This document shows, piece by piece, positions 1 to 8,646 of a stretch of DNA of 64,000 nucleotides (position 1 is its first letter; every line of letters starts with the position of its first letter). The stretch is from positions 479,001 to 543,000 of the forward strand of contig JADKAC010000008.1 of NCBI GenBank assembly GCA_016715425.1, written 5' to 3'. A program made the position numbers and the translations under genes. Below the pieces are notes generated by a model. It was not told the DNA's origin. It was given only the letters and a program-made list of their open reading frames with translations, and did no database searches. Origin of the DNA: Bacteroidota bacterium (GTDB taxonomy: Bacteria > Bacteroidota > Bacteroidia > Chitinophagales > BACL12).

Positions 1-179
1 ATCATTGTTTTTGTAGCCGCATCAATACGAACCACTTCAACAGTATAGGATTTTCCATTATCCAAAACATGAAAAAATCTTTCTCCGGTTTTTATTATTT
101 CAGCCGAAACTGCATTTCCATCTATTGTTCCATTTTCTATTTCAAAATGTGTGGAACCATTCACTATCACTTTTGCCAT
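1..179 (-). CDS. biotin/lipoyl carrier protein (acyl-CoA carboxylase subunit), N-terminal part
   Basis: Reading leftward from the ATG at 177-179, the open frame begins MAKVIVNGSTHFEIENG and runs off the window edge after about 59 residues. The start resembles the N-terminal beta-rich region of the small Bacteroidota biotin carboxyl carrier proteins that work with propionyl/acetyl-CoA carboxylase subunits. The biotinyl domain with its lysine would lie outside the window, so the assignment rests on the N-terminal region alone. It is transcribed divergently from the M1 peptidase gene, with about 100 bases between the two starts. Confidence 0.5.
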   Translation of the reverse strand, partial: MAKVIVNGSTHFEIENGTIDGNAVSAEIIKTGERFFHVLDNGKSYTVEVVRIDAATKTM

Positions 180-238
180 CTTAACAATTTTTAATCTTTA
201 GGTTATGGTAATTCAGTTTCTTCAATGCATCAAATCGG

Positions 239-246
239 TATCTTTG
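239..246 (+). promoter_or_regulatory. probable -7 box of the M1 peptidase gene
   Basis: TATCTTTG matches the Bacteroidota sigma-ABfr -7 consensus TAnnTTTG. A clear TTG at the expected -33 distance is lacking. Its position implies transcription from about 253, which favours the ATG at 285 over the in-frame ATG at 225. Confidence 0.45.
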
Positions 247-284
247 CCGGTCTGGTTATAAAATTCAAAACTAAAAGATTCATA

Positions 285-2936
285 ATGAAATTCAGAAGTA
301 TTGCTATTCTAATTTTAATTCTCCCCATCCTTACTCAATGCGACCCAACAAAAAAGCTTTACAAAAGTGAAGCTTATCAAGGCGATATTGATACCAGCTA
401 CACAGATAATTATGATTATGGCGATGATTATAATTACGATGATGAATATGATTATAACTACGATGATTCAGATTATGCATCTGAAGGTGTAGATACAATC
501 AGTCCATTCAGCAGTGTAGTATATCGTGCAAGTCATACACGCACTAATGATTTATTACACACCAAACTTGAAGTGAGTTTTGATTGGGCAAAAGCCTATT
601 TATATGGTAAGGCAACACTTACTTTCAAACCCTATTTTTATGCAACATCACAATTAGTATTGGATGCAAAAGGAATGGATTTAAATTCAATAGCAATGGT
701 AAACGCAAATGGAAATACACCTTTGCAATTTACTTATGATAGTTTGCAAATCACTATTGATTTAGGAAGAGAATTTAAAAAGGAAGAATCCTACACTATT
801 TTAATTGAATACACATCCAAACCAAATAATTTACCTGAAGGCGGCAGTTTTGCAATTACATCTGATAAAGGATTATACTTTATAAATAATGATGGAAGCG
901 ATCCGAATAAGCCTATGCAAATTTGGACACAAGGTGAAACAGAAGCAAGCTCAGCATGGTTTCCAACAATTGATAAACCCAATGAAAGAACAACCGATGA
1001 AATTTATATTACTATAGAAGATAAATACAAAACCTTATCCAATGGTGTGATGGTTTCTTCTAAGAAAAATGCAGATGGTACCAGAACGGATTATTGGAAA
1101 ATGGATAAGCCACATGCACCTTATTTATTTATGATGGCTATTGGTGAATTTGCAATTGTAAAAGATACCTGGGAAGGAATGCCGGTAGATTATTATGTGG
1201 AGCCGGAGTATGCAAAATATGCTAAAGATATATTTGGAAACACACCTGAAATGTTGTCCTTCTACAGCAAGGTATTAAACTATAAATATCCCTGGCCGAA
1301 ATATTCTCAGGTGATAGTTCGTGATTATGTTTCTGGTGCAATGGAAAATACAAGTGCTACTTTACACGGCGAATTTATGCAACAAACAGATCGGGAATTA
1401 TTAGATGAAAATTATGAAGATGTAATTTCTCATGAAGTATTTCACCAATGGTTTGGCGACTTAGTTACAATAGAATCATGGAGTAATATTCCGTTGAATG
1501 AAGCCTTTGCAACATACGGAGAATATTTATGGAGAGAACATAAATACGGAAGAGATTTTGCCGATGAACATTTGCAGGAAGATTTAAACAATTATATCAG
1601 TGAATCACAATCTAAAATGGTGGATATGATTCGCTTTAATTATGAAAACAAAGAGGACATGTTTGATTCTCATAGTTATGCAAAAGGGGGTGCAATTTTA
1701 CACATGTTGCGCAAATATGTGGGTGATGATGCCTTCTTCGCATCACTAAATAATTACTTAACAGATAATGCCTATAACAGTGTAGAAATTCATAACCTGC
1801 GACTTGCTTTTGAAGCTGTTACCGGCGAAGATTTAAATTGGTTTTTCAATGAATGGTTTTTCAATGCCGGTCATGCGAATTTATATTACAGTCATGGCTA
1901 TGATGAATATACAGGAAAAGCAAGTTTAACTGTTGACCAATTACAATCAGATCCAGCTCCTATATATACATTACCTGTGGATGTGGATGTGTACGTAAAT
2001 GGAAAAGCAACTCGCCATAGAATTATTATTGACAGACCATCGCAAACATTTTATTTTAATGTGGATGCAAAACCTGATTTTATAAATTTTGATGCAGAGA
2101 ATATGTTGGTTGCAGAAATAACCGGCGATTTAAGTGATGCCGAATTAGCAATGCAATATCGTATGAGTCCATTGTATTTAGACAGATATACTGCATTGCA
2201 ACAACTCGCTTATCAGCAGTATTATAATACGGATGCAATTGCAGTTCTTACTGAAGCATTAAACGATCCTGCTGCTAATATTCGAGTATTTGCTTTGGAT
2301 ACAATTACAATTAATACTGAGACTTCGCAAGCATTAAAAGATAAGATTGTAATGATGGCAAAGTCTGATAAAAAAAGTATTGTGCGTTCATCCGCAATTG
2401 CACGTTTGCCGGAACTGAATCTTAACAATACAGAAGAATTAATTCGCTCTGCTTTAAATGATAGTGCATACAGTGTGGTTGGGTCTGCATTGATGCAATT
2501 GTTTGTGTTAAATCCTGAAAGCGGATTGGCAGAAGCAAGAAATTTCAGCAATGAAAAAAACTTGAATATTCAGTTTGTGGTATGGCAAATTATTTCTGAA
2601 AAGGGCGAGGCAAAAGACAGTCATATATTTGAATCTTCAGTGGAAACATTTCCGGGTTGGGAAAGATATTATATCATGACTTATTACAGTGATTATTTAG
2701 AAAGAATGGATGATCTGGAAGTGATAAAGAAAGGTGCTGATTTTTATGCAAGTATTTCACTTGATGAATCTGCAGGTTGGCTTGCATTTTTTTCAACCAG
2801 TTATCTATCCGGTATCAGTGGTTTTTATAGTGAAAATATGGATGCACAGGATGAAACTACACAAACTGTATGGACAGAAGCCATCGCTTATATTGATGGA
2901 TTATTAACTAAGATTAATGATAGTTCTGAGTATTAA
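285..2936 (+). CDS. M1 family zinc aminopeptidase, lipoprotein
   Basis: Zinc aminopeptidase of the M1 (aminopeptidase N) family that removes N-terminal residues from peptides. Seen: GAMEN substrate motif at residues 351-355, HEVFH zinc site at 383-387 and third ligand E406, the canonical HExxH-x18-E spacing. C-terminal HEAT-like helices fill the last 300 residues. The start at 285 gives a lipoprotein signal (MKFRSIAILILILPILTQC), so the enzyme is probably membrane-anchored in the periplasm or on the surface. An in-frame ATG at 225 lies upstream of the likely -7 box and is not preferred. Just after the lipobox there is a linker made almost entirely of Asp, Tyr and Asn (roughly residues 35-65), unusual for the family. 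A strong terminator follows at 2956. Confidence 0.93.
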   Translation: MKFRSIAILILILPILTQCDPTKKLYKSEAYQGDIDTSYTDNYDYGDDYNYDDEYDYNYDDSDYASEGVDTISPFSSVVYRASHTRTNDLLHTKLEVSFDWAKAYLYGKATLTFKPYFYATSQLVLDAKGMDLNSIAMVNANGNTPLQFTYDSLQITIDLGREFKKEESYTILIEYTSKPNNLPEGGSFAITSDKGLYFINNDGSDPNKPMQIWTQGETEASSAWFPTIDKPNERTTDEIYITIEDKYKTLSNGVMVSSKKNADGTRTDYWKMDKPHAPYLFMMAIGEFAIVKDTWEGMPVDYYVEPEYAKYAKDIFGNTPEMLSFYSKVLNYKYPWPKYSQVIVRDYVSGAMENTSATLHGEFMQQTDRELLDENYEDVISHEVFHQWFGDLVTIESWSNIPLNEAFATYGEYLWREHKYGRDFADEHLQEDLNNYISESQSKMVDMIRFNYENKEDMFDSHSYAKGGAILHMLRKYVGDDAFFASLNNYLTDNAYNSVEIHNLRLAFEAVTGEDLNWFFNEWFFNAGHANLYYSHGYDEYTGKASLTVDQLQSDPAPIYTLPVDVDVYVNGKATRHRIIIDRPSQTFYFNVDAKPDFINFDAENMLVAEITGDLSDAELAMQYRMSPLYLDRYTALQQLAYQQYYNTDAIAVLTEALNDPAANIRVFALDTITINTETSQALKDKIVMMAKSDKKSIVRSSAIARLPELNLNNTEELIRSALNDSAYSVVGSALMQLFVLNPESGLAEARNFSNEKNLNIQFVVWQIISEKGEAKDSHIFESSVETFPGWERYYIMTYYSDYLERMDDLEVIKKGADFYASISLDESAGWLAFFSTSYLSGISGFYSENMDAQDETTQTVWTEAIAYIDGLLTKINDSSEY

Positions 2937-2955
2937 ATAAAAATTATTTTTTGAT

Positions 2956-2988
2956 AAAAAGGGAGTGATTTGCTCCCTTTTTTTTTTA
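2956..2988 (+). terminator. rho-independent terminator of the M1 peptidase gene
   Basis: The stem GGGAG (2961-2965) pairs with CTCCC (2973-2977), extended by an A-tract facing a T-tract of about 11 bases. It lies 20 bases after the stop codon. Confidence 0.85.
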
Positions 2989-3039
2989 CTCCAAACACTC
3001 TCTTTGTTTTTCTCAGTTATGCTAAGTGTAATTTTTTTT

Positions 3040-3101
3040 AACCACATAGGCACATAGAAAAAAAGTAAAAAAATTGATTTAACCTATGTGTCTATGTGGT
3101 T
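3040..3101 (+). repeat. 18-bp inverted repeat of the ACCACATAG family
   Basis: AACCACATAGGCACATAG at 3040-3057 is matched by its reverse complement at 3084-3101 with one mismatch, around an A/T-rich loop. The remainder of the spacer holds CTCCGTG words repeated from 3119 to 3157 and another CTATGTGGTT at about 3197. Related words occur at 8135-8152 and 52859. No gene is visible between 2937 and 3233. Confidence 0.75.
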
Positions 3102-3233
3102 ACGTTCTTTATTTTATTCTCCGTGCATCTCCGTGTCTTCCTCCATGACCTCCGTGTAATTTTTTTTTCAGGATATCTCAATATTTTAATGAAAGACTAT
3201 GTGGTTAATTTTTTCCCCAAAAAACATTTTCAT

Positions 3234-4610
3234 TTATTGAAACAATCCCTGATATACTTCTTCCATTTTTCCGAGAGCCCGCACTTCTATATTAAATTTC
3301 TTTACTTGCAAACTACGCATGTTATGTTTGGAAATAACAATCGTTTCCATACCGAGTTTTTCTGCTTCCATTATCCGTTGTTCAATGCGATTTACTGCAC
3401 GCAATTCTCCACTCAATCCTACCTCCGCAGCAAAACAATATTGTTGTGGAATAGCAACATCTTCAAACGATGAAATCAGCGAACATGCTATTGCTAAATC
3501 CATTGCAGGATCATCCACTCTGAATCCTCCAGCGATATTTAAAAACACATCTTTATTTCCGAATTGCAATCCACCTCTTTTTTCTAATACGGCCAGCAAC
3601 ATGTGTAATCTGCGCAAATCAAATCCTGTTACAGTCCGTTGCGGATTACCATACACAGCGGGTGTAACCAATGCCTGAACTTCAATTAAAATTGTCCGCA
3701 ATCCCTCCATCGTTGCACCAATTGCAACACCACTCATCGGTTCATCTTTTTGCGTAATTAATAATTCACTCGGATTGCTTACTTGCTTTAATCCATCACC
3801 TTCCATTTTATAAATACCTATTTCACTGGCAGGACCGAAACGATTTTTTATGGTACGCAAAATACGATGCGTGTAATGATGATCGCCTTCAAATTGCAAC
3901 ACGGTATCTACCATGTGTTCTAAAATTTTTGGCCCGGCTATATATCCTTCTTTATTGATATGCCCGATAATAAAAACAGGCGTGTTACTTTCTTTTGCAT
4001 AGCGTTGTAACTGTGCAGCACATTCTTTTATCTGCGAAATACTTCCCGCAGTTGCATCCACAAAATCACTGCTTAATGTTTGAATGGAATCCACTATCAG
4101 TAATTCCGGTTTCAATTGTTTTATCTGTTTAAATAAAACCGATAATGAAATTTCTGTGCTGATATATAAATCCGGATTGTTGCCATCAATTCTATCGGCA
4201 CGCATTTTAATTTGTTGTTCACTTTCTTCGCCGCTTACATACAATACTTTTATTCCTGACAACACTAATGCAAGTTGTAATAGCAAAGTGGATTTTCCTA
4301 TTCCGGGTTCGCCACCAATTAAAACTATAGAACCCGGCACAACTCCACCACCCAACACTCTGTTCAATTCATTATCGCTTGTAATAATTCTATCGCCTTC
4401 TATTGCACTTATACTTTCTAATAATTGCGGTGAATTCCCTTTCTTTTTTGGTTCTTCTTTCCATTCTTCTTTTTCTTCCCCACGCACTAATACTTCTTCC
4501 ACAAATGTGTTCCATTCGTTACAACTCGAACATTTACCCATCCACTTTGGAGATTCAAATCCGCAGTTCTGACAAAAGAAGGCTGTTTTCGTTTTTCCTG
4601 TTTTCAACAA
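3234..4610 (-). CDS. radA: DNA repair protein RadA
   Basis: RadA is a RecA-like ATPase that promotes branch migration and processing of recombination intermediates. Domains seen in order: an N-terminal four-cysteine zinc finger (C13, C16, C27, C30), a Walker A motif GEPGIGKST at 100-108, the RadA-specific KNRFG motif at 255-259, and a C-terminal Lon-protease-like domain (IAGGFRVDDPAMDLAIA). The length of 458 residues is normal for the family and there are no frame breaks. It stands alone on the minus strand, convergent with the M1 peptidase and divergent from the HerA-like ATPase, 57 bases from that gene's start. Confidence 0.97.
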   Translation of the reverse strand: MLKTGKTKTAFFCQNCGFESPKWMGKCSSCNEWNTFVEEVLVRGEEKEEWKEEPKKKGNSPQLLESISAIEGDRIITSDNELNRVLGGGVVPGSIVLIGGEPGIGKSTLLLQLALVLSGIKVLYVSGEESEQQIKMRADRIDGNNPDLYISTEISLSVLFKQIKQLKPELLIVDSIQTLSSDFVDATAGSISQIKECAAQLQRYAKESNTPVFIIGHINKEGYIAGPKILEHMVDTVLQFEGDHHYTHRILRTIKNRFGPASEIGIYKMEGDGLKQVSNPSELLITQKDEPMSGVAIGATMEGLRTILIEVQALVTPAVYGNPQRTVTGFDLRRLHMLLAVLEKRGGLQFGNKDVFLNIAGGFRVDDPAMDLAIACSLISSFEDVAIPQQYCFAAEVGLSGELRAVNRIEQRIMEAEKLGMETIVISKHNMRSLQVKKFNIEVRALGKMEEVYQGLFQ

Positions 4611-4667
4611 TTTTGACTTTTATCTTTACTGCGAAATAACTAAATTCAAATCCAATAACATTATAAG

Positions 4668-6209
4668 ATGAGCAATACCGAAAAATTTATTCAGGAGATT
4701 ACAGCAGGTTACACATTTAAAGGAGACTTCATAACATTGGGAACTGCTATGTTGGATGGCGCTGCAATTCCACAAACTTTAATAAATATTCCATTGGCAA
4801 CAATTAACCGACATGGTTTGGTAGCGGGTGCAACAGGTTCCGGAAAAACAAAAACGTTACAGGTGTTATGCGAGCAATTGAGTGATAAAGGAGTTAGTGT
4901 GCTGATTATGGATATTAAAGGTGATGTAAGTGGAATTGCACAACCGGGAGTTTCTAATCCGAAGATCTCTGAGCGTATGCAAAAAATTGGAAAAGAATGG
5001 AATCCCACTGCATATCCTGTTGAGTTGATGAGTATTTCAAATGAACACGGTGTAATGTTGCGTGCAACTGTAAGTGAATTTGGTCCGGTATTATTTTCTA
5101 AAATTTTAGAATTAAATGATACGCAGCAAGGCGCTGTTTCTTTAGTATTTAAATATTGTGATGATAATCATTATCCCTTATTGGATTTAAAAGATTTTCG
5201 TAAAACATTACACTATCTCACCAACGATGGTAAAAATGAAATTGCAGAAGAGTATGGCAAAATAGGTGTTTCCACTGCCGGAACAATTCTGCGCAAAGTA
5301 GTTGAAATAGAAGAGCAAGGTGCTGCAACATTTTTTGGTGAACGCTCTTTCGATGTGAATGATTTGGTCCGCACAAATGATAAAGGACAAGGTTATATCA
5401 ATATTTTGCGCTTAACGGATATTCAAAGCAAACCAAAAATGTTTTCTACGTTCATGTTGAGTTTGCTTGCGGAAGTATATTCTACTTTTCCTGAACTTGG
5501 TGATAAAGCTGCACCTAAATTGGTAATTGTAATTGATGAAGCACATTTAATTTTTAAAGAAGCATCCCGTGCATTGTTAAGTCAGATTGAAACTATTATT
5601 AAATTGATTCGCTCAAAAGGAGTGGGAATTTTTTTCTGTACTCAACTGCCTACAGATGTACCGCCGGAAGTGCTTAGTCAGTTAGGATTAAAAGTGCAAC
5701 ATGCGTTGCGAGCGTTTACTGCAAATGATCGCAAGGCAATTAAACTCACTTCAGAAAATTATCCAATAACTGAATATTATAAAACGGATGAACTACTTAC
5801 TAATCTCGGTATCGGTGAAGCAATTATTTCTGCATTAAATGAAAAGGGAATTCCAACACCATTAGCACATACATTATTAGTAGCACCACAATCACGAATG
5901 GATGTATTATCCGAAACTGAAATTCAAACACTCAATAACTCTTCAATGTTAATCCGCAAATACAATGAAGAGATTGACAGGGAAAGTGCTTATGAAATTT
6001 TAAATGATAAAATAAATCGCAGTCAGCAATTGGCAAAAGAAGATACAGAACGAGAAGAACAGAGAAAAGAAAACGACAGAAAAGAACCTGCTCCGCATAA
6101 AGGTGGAAGACGAAATCAAAAATCTGCAGTAGAACGAGTAGTTACCAGTTCTGCTTTTAATACAGTTTTGCGTGGAGTATTTAATATGTTAGTGAAGAAG
6201 AAACGTTGA
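4668..6209 (+). CDS. HerA-like ATPase (DUF853, YjgR type)
   Basis: P-loop ATPase of the HerA/FtsK superfamily related to E. coli YjgR. Seen: Walker A GATGSGKT at residues 54-61, Walker B ending in D290-E291 (LVIVIDEAHLIF), and a charged, coiled C-terminal tail rich in Glu, Lys and Arg (about 445-490). The 513-residue length fits the family. HerA-type enzymes translocate DNA or protein, but the cellular role of the YjgR branch is not settled, so no pathway is assigned. The start MSNTEKFIQE is the first ATG, 57 bases from the divergent radA start. Confidence 0.88.
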   Translation: MSNTEKFIQEITAGYTFKGDFITLGTAMLDGAAIPQTLINIPLATINRHGLVAGATGSGKTKTLQVLCEQLSDKGVSVLIMDIKGDVSGIAQPGVSNPKISERMQKIGKEWNPTAYPVELMSISNEHGVMLRATVSEFGPVLFSKILELNDTQQGAVSLVFKYCDDNHYPLLDLKDFRKTLHYLTNDGKNEIAEEYGKIGVSTAGTILRKVVEIEEQGAATFFGERSFDVNDLVRTNDKGQGYINILRLTDIQSKPKMFSTFMLSLLAEVYSTFPELGDKAAPKLVIVIDEAHLIFKEASRALLSQIETIIKLIRSKGVGIFFCTQLPTDVPPEVLSQLGLKVQHALRAFTANDRKAIKLTSENYPITEYYKTDELLTNLGIGEAIISALNEKGIPTPLAHTLLVAPQSRMDVLSETEIQTLNNSSMLIRKYNEEIDRESAYEILNDKINRSQQLAKEDTEREEQRKENDRKEPAPHKGGRRNQKSAVERVVTSSAFNTVLRGVFNMLVKKKR

Positions 6210-6264
6210 TAATAAAAAAAGATGTTGAATATTTTTGTAGAACTTTGAATCGAATTTTATAACT

Positions 6265-7275
6265 ATGAATAAGCAAATATTTTTTACGGCGGCAATCGCA
6301 GCAATTTTAATTTCTTGTGTTCCCGCAAGGCAATATCAGGATACACTCACTGCAAAAGATAAAGCAGAAACAGAAGTGAAATCATTAAATACCAGAATTG
6401 ATGATCTGGATGCAGAGGTTAAAAGTTTAAAGGATTATGTAAAAGAACAATCCGACACTATCCGCAGAAGAACGAATGATCTGGAGGATTTACAAAATCG
6501 TTATGATAATATGGTGCGCACTAACAGTCAATTGCGTGAAACGGAAGATTTATTAAATAATCGTATCAATCAGTTGCTTGCGATTTCGGCATCAGAAAAT
6601 GTGAAATTGAGTGAAGATATTACTGCGAAAGAAAAATTATTAAGTGATAAGGAAATGGCGTTGCAGCAAAAGGAATTTCAATTAGAAGCCGAGAGAAGAA
6701 GTATTGATTCTTTGCAAGCAAGTATTGTTACAAAAGAAAATCGTATTCAAGAATTGGAAACTGCTATTAATTCATTAAATGAAAAACTTTCCAGCGTAAT
6801 GGGTTCGTTAGAAAAAGCATTAGCTGGTTTTAATTCAAGTGATTTAACGATTGAACAAAGAGGTGGCAGAATTTATATTAATATCTCTGAGAAATTATTA
6901 TTTGCCTCCGGAAGTACAACCATTGATGCAAATGGTAAGAAGGCATTAAAGCAAGTGGCTGATGCATTGCGTGAACAAAAAGATGTGCGCATTATGGTGG
7001 AAGGACATACCGATAATGTGCCTTTGAAGAGTGCAAATTATCCGAAAGACAACTGGGATTTGAGTGTGTTGCGTGCTACTACAATTGTAAAAATTCTTAC
7101 AACTGAATATGGTGTGGATGCAAAAATGTTGCAAGCAGCCGGCTCCGGTGAATTTCAACCTGTAGCCTCTAATAGTGATGCATCGGGGCGTTCATTAAAT
7201 CGCAGAACAGAAATAGTTATCATGCCTGATCTAACTGTCATTGCAGATATATTGAATAAAATGGCCGACCAATAA
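6265..7275 (+). CDS. OmpA family lipoprotein with coiled coil
   Basis: Lipoprotein with signal MNKQIFFTAAIAAILISC (lipobox Cys18), a long heptad-rich coiled coil over about residues 25-180, and a C-terminal OmpA/MotB peptidoglycan-binding domain from about 205 to 325. The domain shows the expected VEGHTDNVPL and RSLNRRTEIVI segments. It probably bridges the outer membrane and the cell wall. The next gene, tatC, begins 9 bases after the stop, so the two are probably co-transcribed. Confidence 0.93.
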   Translation: MNKQIFFTAAIAAILISCVPARQYQDTLTAKDKAETEVKSLNTRIDDLDAEVKSLKDYVKEQSDTIRRRTNDLEDLQNRYDNMVRTNSQLRETEDLLNNRINQLLAISASENVKLSEDITAKEKLLSDKEMALQQKEFQLEAERRSIDSLQASIVTKENRIQELETAINSLNEKLSSVMGSLEKALAGFNSSDLTIEQRGGRIYINISEKLLFASGSTTIDANGKKALKQVADALREQKDVRIMVEGHTDNVPLKSANYPKDNWDLSVLRATTIVKILTTEYGVDAKMLQAAGSGEFQPVASNSDASGRSLNRRTEIVIMPDLTVIADILNKMADQ

Positions 7276-7284
7276 TTTAGCTAT

Positions 7285-8112
7285 ATGTCGCCAATGCGAA
7301 AGGCTCGTAATGAGATGTCGTTTATTGAACATCTGGAAGATTTGCGCTGGCATATTATCCGCATTTTATTGGTGATAATATTCTTTGCTATTTTCTTCTT
7401 GCTCTATCCGCAATACATTTTTGACTATGTAATTCTTGCACCAAAAAATCCGGATTTTCCGACGTATAGATTATTCTGTTATCTCGGCAATTATTTACAT
7501 ATTGATGGATTGTGTTTCACCGAATTTGATTACGAATTATTTTATCTGAATTTATCCTCACCATTTTTATTATATATCCGCATTGCAATTATGGGCGGAG
7601 CAATACTTGCATTTCCATATATCCTTTGGGAAATATGGCGATTTGTAAAACCGGCTTTGTATGAAAATGAAATGAAAAATCTGGGTGGAATAATTTTTAT
7701 TGCTACGCTGCTTTTTTATATCGGTGCTTTCTTCGGATATTTTTTATTGGCACCATTCTCAATAAATTTTCTCGCAAATTTTCAATTAAGTGAGTCTATT
7801 CAAAATCAATTTACTTTCGATTCTTATCTCGGCATATTAACAGGTATGGTGTTGTGGACAGGAGTAATTTTTGAAATACCGATGATTGCATATTTCCTTG
7901 CAAAAATCGGATTGCTTACAAGAGAATTTATGGCAGCGCAACGCAAATTTGCTTTTGTATTTTCTTTGGTATTAGCAGCTATCATTACACCATCGGGTGA
8001 TGCATTCAGTTTGTTTTTAGTAGCCACTCCATTATGGGTACTTTATGAGGTAAGTATTATTGTAGTAATGCGGGTAGAAAAAAATAATCGCAAACGGGAA
8101 GCGGCTGAATAA
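7285..8112 (+). CDS. tatC: Sec-independent protein translocase TatC
   Basis: TatC is the twin-arginine signal receptor of the Tat system, which exports folded proteins across the inner membrane. Seen: the conserved N-terminal MSFIEHLEDLRWHIIR segment just before the first membrane helix, about six hydrophobic helices, and the conserved P-S-G stretch (IITPSGDAFSLF) near the last helices. It has 275 residues. The chosen start at 7285 adds ten residues before a second in-frame ATG at MSFIEH, and either is possible. No tatA is seen in this window. The gene lies close behind the OmpA gene and 78 bases ahead of rpiB. Confidence 0.95.
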   Translation: MSPMRKARNEMSFIEHLEDLRWHIIRILLVIIFFAIFFLLYPQYIFDYVILAPKNPDFPTYRLFCYLGNYLHIDGLCFTEFDYELFYLNLSSPFLLYIRIAIMGGAILAFPYILWEIWRFVKPALYENEMKNLGGIIFIATLLFYIGAFFGYFLLAPFSINFLANFQLSESIQNQFTFDSYLGILTGMVLWTGVIFEIPMIAYFLAKIGLLTREFMAAQRKFAFVFSLVLAAIITPSGDAFSLFLVATPLWVLYEVSIIVVMRVEKNNRKREAAE

Positions 8113-8178
8113 TATAATTCTACAATGTTTTTTTCACCACATAGTTACATAGGATTTTTTTTCAGTGTCTAATAATTT

Positions 8179-8186
8179 TACCTTTG
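8179..8186 (+). promoter_or_regulatory. probable -7 box of rpiB
   Basis: TACCTTTG, a full TAnnTTTG match, ends 4 bases before the rpiB ATG, so the transcript would be nearly leaderless. No TTG is seen at the usual -33 distance. An ACCACATAG-family word lies just upstream at 8135-8152. Confidence 0.4.
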
Positions 8187-8190
8187 CTAT

Positions 8191-8637
8191 ATGAATACAA
8201 AAACAATAGCTATTGGTTGCGACCATGCAGGATATCAAGTGCGTGAAACGCTTATTCCATTCCTAAAAGATTTGGGATATGAAGTAAAAGATTTCGGAAC
8301 ATATTCCGAAGAGTCGGTGGACTATCCTGATTTTGTACATCCTGTTGCAAATAGTATTGAAAGCGGGGAATCGAAATTAGGAATTCTTATTTGTGGTAGC
8401 GCAAATGGTGTTGCTATCACTGCAAATAAACATAAAGATATTCGTGCTGCAATTGTTTGGCAGAATGAACTCTCTTCTTTGGCAAGATCACATAATAATG
8501 CAAATGTGATTTGTTTGCCTGCACGATTTATTTCTTTAGATGATGCTATGCAGTTTACCAAAACATTTTTAACCACAGATTTTGAAGGTGGTCGCCATCA
8601 GAATCGTGTAAATAAAATGACTAAGGGCTGTTATTAA
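8191..8637 (+). CDS. rpiB: ribose 5-phosphate isomerase B
   Basis: Interconverts ribose 5-phosphate and ribulose 5-phosphate in the non-oxidative pentose phosphate pathway. Seen: the DHAGY substrate motif at residues 11-15, SVDYPDFVHPVA, and the catalytic-site segment LICGSANGVAI with Cys68. The length of 148 residues is standard for the LacAB/RpiB fold. The M28 peptidase gene follows within 10 bases, so the two may form one transcription unit, although their functions are unrelated. Confidence 0.96.
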   Translation: MNTKTIAIGCDHAGYQVRETLIPFLKDLGYEVKDFGTYSEESVDYPDFVHPVANSIESGESKLGILICGSANGVAITANKHKDIRAAIVWQNELSSLARSHNNANVICLPARFISLDDAMQFTKTFLTTDFEGGRHQNRVNKMTKGCY

Positions 8638-8646
8638 TTTGTGATT

